Below are positions 5,473-9,173 of a stretch of 9,173 nucleotides of DNA, one piece after another. The notes below the pieces were generated by a model, which saw nothing but the letters and a program-made list of their open reading frames with translations, was not told the origin of the DNA and did not search any database. A program made the position numbers and the translations under genes. The first letter of the stretch is position 1. Every line of letters begins with the position of its first letter. Location: assembly GCA_964532405.1 (NCBI GenBank), contig CAZHIC010000059.1, positions 1-9,173 of the forward strand. The letters are read 5' to 3'. This DNA comes from PALSA-1006 sp964532405. GTDB lineage: Bacteria; Pseudomonadota; Gammaproteobacteria; Burkholderiales; Gallionellaceae.

Positions 5473-7911
5473 TCAATGAGGGCTCGCGCGTGACAGAACA
5501 AATTCGGCAATAGCCAAGGCACGTTTTTTGCGTAACTCGTCCGTCGGGTGTTCCAGTAGCGCACGAACTTCCCGGGTGAATTTGATCAGTCCAATCAACT
5601 CGATCCATTGCGCTAGCTTACTGGTTTCCTCCGGGGTGAATGGGCTGTGGGTGGCATAGGCCGAAATGAAGGTGTTGAATCGGGAGAAATCGGCAAGATG
5701 GATATATTGCTCGGCAAGCGAGAATTCAAAAGCTCCGTCGAGTACATCGGCTATGCGCGGGCCGAAATAGGCATTATTGAAATCAAAGAATATCGCCTCG
5801 CCGCGTTCGCCGGTGATCACGTTCTTGGGTGTGACATCGCCGTGATTGTGGACGAAGGGGACGGAAGCGTACAAGGCATTACGGTGTTTGTCTGAATTGC
5901 AGAGTTTGGACAAGGGAACGAATTTGGCTAAGGCCGTAGCGATCTCGGCTGGGCGAGTAGATATGTTCAAATACTCTTTGAACAGTGGCAGCCAGATGGT
6001 GCAGATGTCTTCAAAAGAAAAATCGGTATTCAAGTCCAAAGCACGGTCGATCTGAACTTGATGGATTTGGGCTAATGCGGCGCAAGTTTTGTCTAAAGGA
6101 TATTCCGGTTTTAACTGTGCTATTCCGTTAATGCGCTCGAACAACAAGGCGGGGTGTCCCTCAATGTTCGCTTCCATTCCTCGTGCGGCGGGGATGATGC
6201 CCGCAGTCAAAATGCCGCGTCCTTTGAGCTGGGTAATCAGTTCGCCTTCGTATGAGGTGTGTTCGGCGATACGGTTGCGCTGGTAGTTCCCCGATACTTT
6301 GAAAAGCTTGAGCACGTAGTCGTGCTCCCCCGAAAATACTTTGTAGAGTGCATTTTCAGTAGCCACATTCATTTTTTCCACGGCGACCTGCGGGAGTGCA
6401 TACGCATCGGTGATGCGTTGCGCGATGTTCGCTTCTTCGCCCGAGCGATTGATAGCTCCGTCACGTGTACGGTCATAGAATAGTTCAGCGTTGAATTTGC
6501 TCAGGAAGGCATCTTTTTCGGCCTGATGTCCGCGCGACGGGAAGAATACATACGCATCGATCAGGTGTTCGATGAGCGGCAAATGGGGATAGCTTTTCTG
6601 CCATTCGGCGATGCCGCCAGCGATGGGTATCTGCTTGATGTGGTAAATGGCACACTGGTTGGAAGGCTCGTTCTGCTTGATTAGATTCCAGTGCGGGGGG
6701 ATGTCTGCTTCGCGCGCGGGATTGATCTCAACTAATATATCTACATCCGATCCTAGTTTGACCTGGGGGCCATTTACGAACGGGGCAAGGTAATGTCCCA
6801 TTTCACCGCGCAATGCCGAACCCATCAGGTAAATCTTATCAGTAGCCGCAAATGCGGCGACTTCATTTCTCAGCGTGTGAGTAACTTGCTGTAACAAGGC
6901 CTTCTGTTCGGCTGCCGCAAAATTCCGTTTGGTCGGTTTTACAAACCATAATTTGAGACCCACCAAAAAACCACCCCATGTCTCATAGAGTTTTGCGGCT
7001 TCAGCCTTGCTGCCGCGTGCAGATACGCTGTAGGGGAAGATGACTTGTTGGTTGGCCGGTGAATAGAGCCACGCTTGTTGATCGGTATCCACGTTTAGTT
7101 TTTGCCCGGAGTTAAGGGCGAAATAAAGATCAAGCACTTGGCATTTGATGCGATTGAGTACATCGGGGTCGATACTGGTCGCGTTGCGGGAAAGGAAATC
7201 GACCAGTCTTTCAGTTTCCTTGTTGCCGCGAATACGCTTGTAATCTAATGTGGACAATTGATTGTTGACTTTGGCGACTACCTTGAGTGCGGAGCCGTGA
7301 TAGCGGTGCTCATATTTTTGAGCATCCAGAGTGAAACCGATTTGTTTAAAAATCTCCCTTATCTTGGGAAAGTGATAGGCGGCAACTGCGATGCACAACA
7401 CTTCCCCGTGGATATTGCCTGCATTTAATACGAAATCGACATCGTTGGCTTCTAGCAACTCAAGCACCTCATCGTAGGTGGTGGCACAAGGGCTATCCAC
7501 ATCAAGGCTTTTAAACAGTTTTGCGATCTGGCGGAATTCGCTCTCATTGAACAGAAGTTTGTAGTTGCGGCAGTGGAAATGAAATCCATCGCTACACTCT
7601 TCCAGAGAGAAACGCTGCTGATGATATTTGACGTCGTGTTTGAGCAGCGACTCTGTCCAGATGCGCACATCATCCTGATTAGCATTGGGCAGCTTGCCGT
7701 CTTGGTAATTTTTTTCATCGATGATGGTTTGCAATTCCTGCGACTGTTTGCGGAACGCATCACAAATGTCTTCAAATTCGCCCCGGCTTAACTCGATGCG
7801 TAAGTCGCGATAATGGATATGGATGTTTTCCTCCATGTCGAGGAAAAAATGTTGGTGGCGCTGTTTGCCCAACATGTTTCCACGATATAGCATTTTTTTA
7901 ATGACCCCCAT
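5473..7911 (-). CDS. Nucleotidyltransferase-kinase fusion protein with duplicated N-terminal motif
   Basis: The product is 812 aa, apparently cytoplasmic, with no signal peptide or membrane segment. Residues 21-55 and 100-135 are two copies of one motif (IHIHYRDLRIELSRGEF and FHFHCRNYKLLFNESEF), of unknown function. Residues 140-330 are unrecognised; GNIHGEVLCI (166-174) stands out. A pol-beta-type nucleotidyltransferase domain follows: GSALRGEM (364-371), then SDVDILVE with metal-binding Asp389 and Asp391, and Asp452 (LIDAYVF) as possible third acid. Residues about 520-800 look like an APH/choline-kinase fold: Lys535 (YVLKLF), HNHGDVTPKN (688-697) with catalytic Asp692 and Asn697, then FFDFNN with Asp710. 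The second Asp of the usual DFD is Asn712. The start at 7911 follows GGAGAG 9 nt upstream; Met7 and Met13 are alternatives. It is first in an operon with the metzincin. Codon use is more AT-rich than purL. The substrate is unknown; a small molecule or sugar is possible. Confidence 0.75.
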   Translation of the reverse strand: MGVIKKMLYRGNMLGKQRHQHFFLDMEENIHIHYRDLRIELSRGEFEDICDAFRKQSQELQTIIDEKNYQDGKLPNANQDDVRIWTESLLKHDVKYHQQRFSLEECSDGFHFHCRNYKLLFNESEFRQIAKLFKSLDVDSPCATTYDEVLELLEANDVDFVLNAGNIHGEVLCIAVAAYHFPKIREIFKQIGFTLDAQKYEHRYHGSALKVVAKVNNQLSTLDYKRIRGNKETERLVDFLSRNATSIDPDVLNRIKCQVLDLYFALNSGQKLNVDTDQQAWLYSPANQQVIFPYSVSARGSKAEAAKLYETWGGFLVGLKLWFVKPTKRNFAAAEQKALLQQVTHTLRNEVAAFAATDKIYLMGSALRGEMGHYLAPFVNGPQVKLGSDVDILVEINPAREADIPPHWNLIKQNEPSNQCAIYHIKQIPIAGGIAEWQKSYPHLPLIEHLIDAYVFFPSRGHQAEKDAFLSKFNAELFYDRTRDGAINRSGEEANIAQRITDAYALPQVAVEKMNVATENALYKVFSGEHDYVLKLFKVSGNYQRNRIAEHTSYEGELITQLKGRGILTAGIIPAARGMEANIEGHPALLFERINGIAQLKPEYPLDKTCAALAQIHQVQIDRALDLNTDFSFEDICTIWLPLFKEYLNISTRPAEIATALAKFVPLSKLCNSDKHRNALYASVPFVHNHGDVTPKNVITGERGEAIFFDFNNAYFGPRIADVLDGAFEFSLAEQYIHLADFSRFNTFISAYATHSPFTPEETSKLAQWIELIGLIKFTREVRALLEHPTDELRKKRALAIAEFVLSRASPH

Positions 7912-7920
7912 GATGCTTAA

Positions 7921-7926
7921 CTCTCC
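7921..7926 (-). promoter_or_regulatory. Ribosome binding site of the nucleotidyltransferase-kinase gene
   Basis: CTCTCC here reads GGAGAG on the minus strand, 9 nt before the ATG at 7911-7909. It decides the start in favour of this ATG over the downstream in-frame ATGs at residues 7 and 13. A perfect 10-bp palindrome, GAATTAATTC (7928-7937), lies directly upstream and could be a protein site, but there is nothing else to support that. Confidence 0.55.
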
Positions 7927-8024
7927 AGAATTAATTCAATAATTGATGCCGTTGATCGGGCTTCTTGCTCGGATTTTAAATCAAATTGACGCGGCGTGAC
8001 TCGGTTCTAATTCAGCAAAATAGT

Positions 8025-8042
8025 TCTCCCCAAATTGGGAGA
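8025..8042. repeat. Small inverted repeat between the adhesin terminator and the kinase operon
   Basis: TCTCCC (8025-8030) is complementary to GGGAGA (8037-8042), and inner CAA/TTG bases allow the stem to extend with one bulge. On neither strand is it followed by a clean T tract, so it is not called a terminator. It lies in the region that should hold the kinase operon's promoter. No convincing -35/-10 pair was found there, only a TAAAAT-type hexamer (complement of 7976-7981). Confidence 0.4.
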
Positions 8043-8088
8043 GCGATGAAAATTGTAAAGTAGATAATCGGCAGTTTTAATGCCCGAT

Positions 8089-8121
8089 AAAAAAGCGGGA
8101 TTCCTTACACAGGAATCCCGC
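8089..8121 (-). terminator. Rho-independent terminator of the RTX-protein gene
   Basis: Read on the minus strand, GCGGGATTCCT, a 5-base loop, then AGGAATCCCGC form a perfect 11-bp stem (8095-8105 with 8111-8121), followed directly by six T (the A run at 8089-8094). It lies 26 bp downstream of the TAA at 8148-8150. The plus-strand side lacks a T tract, so it acts on minus-strand transcripts. It should insulate the kinase operon from the repeat-protein gene. Confidence 0.92.
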
Positions 8122-8147
8122 CAGTTTATGCAGTTCAGTCTATTGAA

Positions 8148-9173
8148 TTACCACTCGATCTTATCAATGTTGGAAAAATCGATCGTCCCATGCTCGCCGG
8201 TGATTGTGCCAGACTGACCGTGCGTATCGATCGAACCGTGTTCGTTATTATTGGTAATTTGATTCCCATCAATCTCGACTGTCCAGCCACCATGCGTGGA
8301 TGGGCCGCCACCTATATCAATTTCAATTACATCAGTCCAGTTTCCGCTACCGCCATCTACTGTCGAATGGCCGGAGATGTCGCCGAAGGTAAACGTGTCG
8401 TTGCCAGCGTCACCGTACAGATGATCGCTGCCGCCAGAGCCGTGGATAGTGTCGTTACCACTACCGCCATGGATATTATCGTTGCCGCTGGAACCGCTCA
8501 GATTATCGGCCTTACCAGTTCCAGTGATTTCCTTCGAACTATGTTCACTTTCATTGCTCTTGGAGTCGCTGCTATCCTTGGAGTCTTTGGAGTCGCTGCT
8601 GTCCTTGGAGTCTTTGGAGTCGCTGCTGTCCTTGGAGTCCTTGGAGTCGCTGCTGTCCTTGGAGTCCTTGGAGTCGCTGCTGTCCTTGGAGTCCTTGGAG
8701 TCGCCGCTGTCCTTAGAGTCTTTGGAGTCGCCGCTGTCTTCTGTCGTCGATGTGGGAGCCGTTGTACTCACAGGAGCAGTAGTCGAAACCGGAGCCGTCG
8801 TGCTCACTGGAGCCGTGGTCGAAACCGGAGCAGTCGTGCTGACTGGAGCAGTAGTCGAAACCGGGGCAGTCATGCTGACTGGAGCGGTAGTCGAAACCGG
8901 AGCAGTGGTACTCACTGGGGCCGTGGTTGAAACCGGAGCAGTGGTACTAACTGGAGCCGTGGTTGAAACCGGAGCAGTCGTGCTAACTGGAGCCGTGGTT
9001 GAAACCGGAGCAGTCGTGCTCACTGGAGCCGTGGTTGAAACCGGAGCAGTCGTGCTCACTGGAGCCGTGGTTGAAACCGGAGCAGTCGTGCTCACTGGAG
9101 CGGTAGTCGAAATCGGAGCAGTCGTGCTGACTGGAGCGGTAGTTGAAACCGGAGCCGTCGTGCTCACTGGAGC
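8148..9173 (-). CDS. C-terminal part of a type-I-secreted RTX-like repeat protein (5' end beyond the window)
   Basis: The frame stays open to the right edge. The GTG at 9167 inside the repeat is a valine codon of the stalk, not a start. In order from the N-terminal side come: 23 full TTAPVS-type hexapeptides (8755-9168); a Ser/Asp/Lys array of DSKDSKDSS nonapeptides (8559-8738); a short NESEHSSKEIT spacer; then 124 residues with four RTX-type calcium-binding nonapeptides such as IHGGSGNDT and LYGDAGNDT (8394-8501); and a Gly/His/Asp-rich tail ending HGTIDFSNIDKIEW. Such an ending is typical of substrates of type I secretion systems, whose signal is C-terminal. The likely role is an extracellular or surface adhesin/matrix protein with low-complexity linkers; this is inferred. 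No ABC exporter, membrane fusion protein or N-terminal domain lies in the window. Terminator 8089-8121 ends the transcript. Confidence 0.85.
   Translation of the reverse strand, partial: APVSTTAPVSTTAPVSTTAPISTTAPVSTTAPVSTTAPVSTTAPVSTTAPVSTTAPVSTTAPVSTTAPVSTTAPVSTTAPVSTTAPVSTTAPVSTTAPVSMTAPVSTTAPVSTTAPVSTTAPVSTTAPVSTTAPVSTTAPTSTTEDSGDSKDSKDSGDSKDSKDSSDSKDSKDSSDSKDSKDSSDSKDSKDSSDSKDSKDSSDSKSNESEHSSKEITGTGKADNLSGSSGNDNIHGGSGNDTIHGSGGSDHLYGDAGNDTFTFGDISGHSTVDGGSGNWTDVIEIDIGGGPSTHGGWTVEIDGNQITNNNEHGSIDTHGQSGTITGEHGTIDFSNIDKIEW
8394..8501 (-). repeat. RTX nonapeptide repeats (calcium-binding type)
   Basis: Four consecutive nonapeptides of the GGxGxDxUx family are read on the minus strand: LSGSSGNDN, IHGGSGNDT, IHGSGGSDH, LYGDAGNDT. 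In known RTX proteins these fold into a parallel beta-roll on binding calcium outside the cell. Only four are present, a short block for the family. Confidence 0.85.
8559..8738 (-). repeat. 27-bp tandem repeats encoding DSKDSKDSS
   Basis: Six full 27-bp units (8568-8729) are flanked by a partial unit on each side. Each encodes DSKDSKDS followed by S or G. Inside a unit the serines after Asp in DSK use TCC (occasionally TCT), while the DSS/DSG serines use AGC. The nucleotide sequence of units 2-5 is close to identical, which suggests recent expansion. The product is a highly charged Asp/Lys/Ser linker. Confidence 0.9.
8755..9173 (-). repeat. 18-bp tandem array encoding TTAPVS, arranged as 36-bp dimers
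   Basis: Twenty-three full 18-bp units plus 5 bases run to the window edge. On the plus strand two unit types alternate strictly: one ends GTTGAAACC or GTCGAAACC, the other ends GTGCTCACT or a close variant. Both encode the same hexapeptide, the serine being TCG in one type and AGC in the other. Three 36-bp dimers at 8989-9096 are identical. Variants include a T-to-M change near 8863-8880 and a V-to-I change near 9097-9114. The full length is unknown because the array is cut by the edge. Confidence 0.92.

Noticed and set aside
8190..8930. 246-aa plus-strand open frame rich in LGVAAV repeats
   Set aside because: It is the antisense reading of the DSK and TTAPVS arrays. The minus-strand RTX frame has the recognisable domains, the stop and the terminator.
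8755..9173. CRISPR array suggested by 36-bp periodicity
   Set aside because: There are no unique spacers. The 36-bp period is two coding units, and the array is in frame with an RTX protein.

Overview
The window looks like a draft or metagenomic contig from a betaproteobacterium, plausibly of the Gallionellaceae/Nitrosomonadales type. This rests on the long fused PurL, on GC-rich conserved genes mixed with more AT-rich accessory genes, and on short palindromic repeats built from CCCTCTCCC/CCTTCCCCC-type arms. The taxonomy is an inference from overall resemblance. Both ends of the window lie inside tandem arrays, so it may well be a whole contig that stopped at two unresolved repeats.

Left part, conserved metabolism. 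Positions 1-367 (minus strand) hold the 5' part of nnrD, the NAD(P)H-hydrate dehydratase. It runs into an in-frame hexanucleotide array at 1-96 that encodes His-Pro/Asn-Pro dipeptides. Divergently, 443-4576 encodes PurL (FGAM synthase, 1377 aa). The two genes share a 75-bp spacer in which a self-complementary ATTATAAT supplies a consensus -10 box to each strand. PurL is about 80-90 residues longer than the E. coli enzyme (1295 aa). The excess is two in-frame insertions made of palindromic repeat DNA: about 51 codons in a loop after QPWEQ, and about 36 codons in the linker before the glutaminase domain. The first insertion itself appears to contain a second, nested 60-bp palindrome. All catalytic motifs are intact.

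Middle part, accessory minus-strand operon. A gene at 5473-7911 encodes an 812-aa protein fusing a duplicated N-terminal motif of unknown function, a pol-beta-type nucleotidyltransferase and an aminoglycoside-phosphotransferase/choline-kinase-type kinase. Twelve bases downstream begins a secreted metzincin-type zinc protease (4624-5460), which converges on purL. The joint role of the pair is unknown. They form the least-described system in the window.

Right part, secreted repeat protein. The minus-strand gene 8148-9173 (5' end off the window) encodes the C-terminus of a type-I-secreted RTX-like protein. It has a (TTAPVS)n stalk made of strictly alternating 18-bp units, then a DSK-rich nonapeptide array, four calcium-binding-type RTX nonapeptides and a terminal secretion-signal-like tail. 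A strong rho-independent terminator (8089-8121) follows it and separates it from the kinase operon.

No tRNA, rRNA, CRISPR array or transposase gene was seen. The 236-bp gap 7912-8147 holds the terminator, a smaller inverted repeat and the kinase gene's ribosome binding site. The other gaps are under 80 bp.
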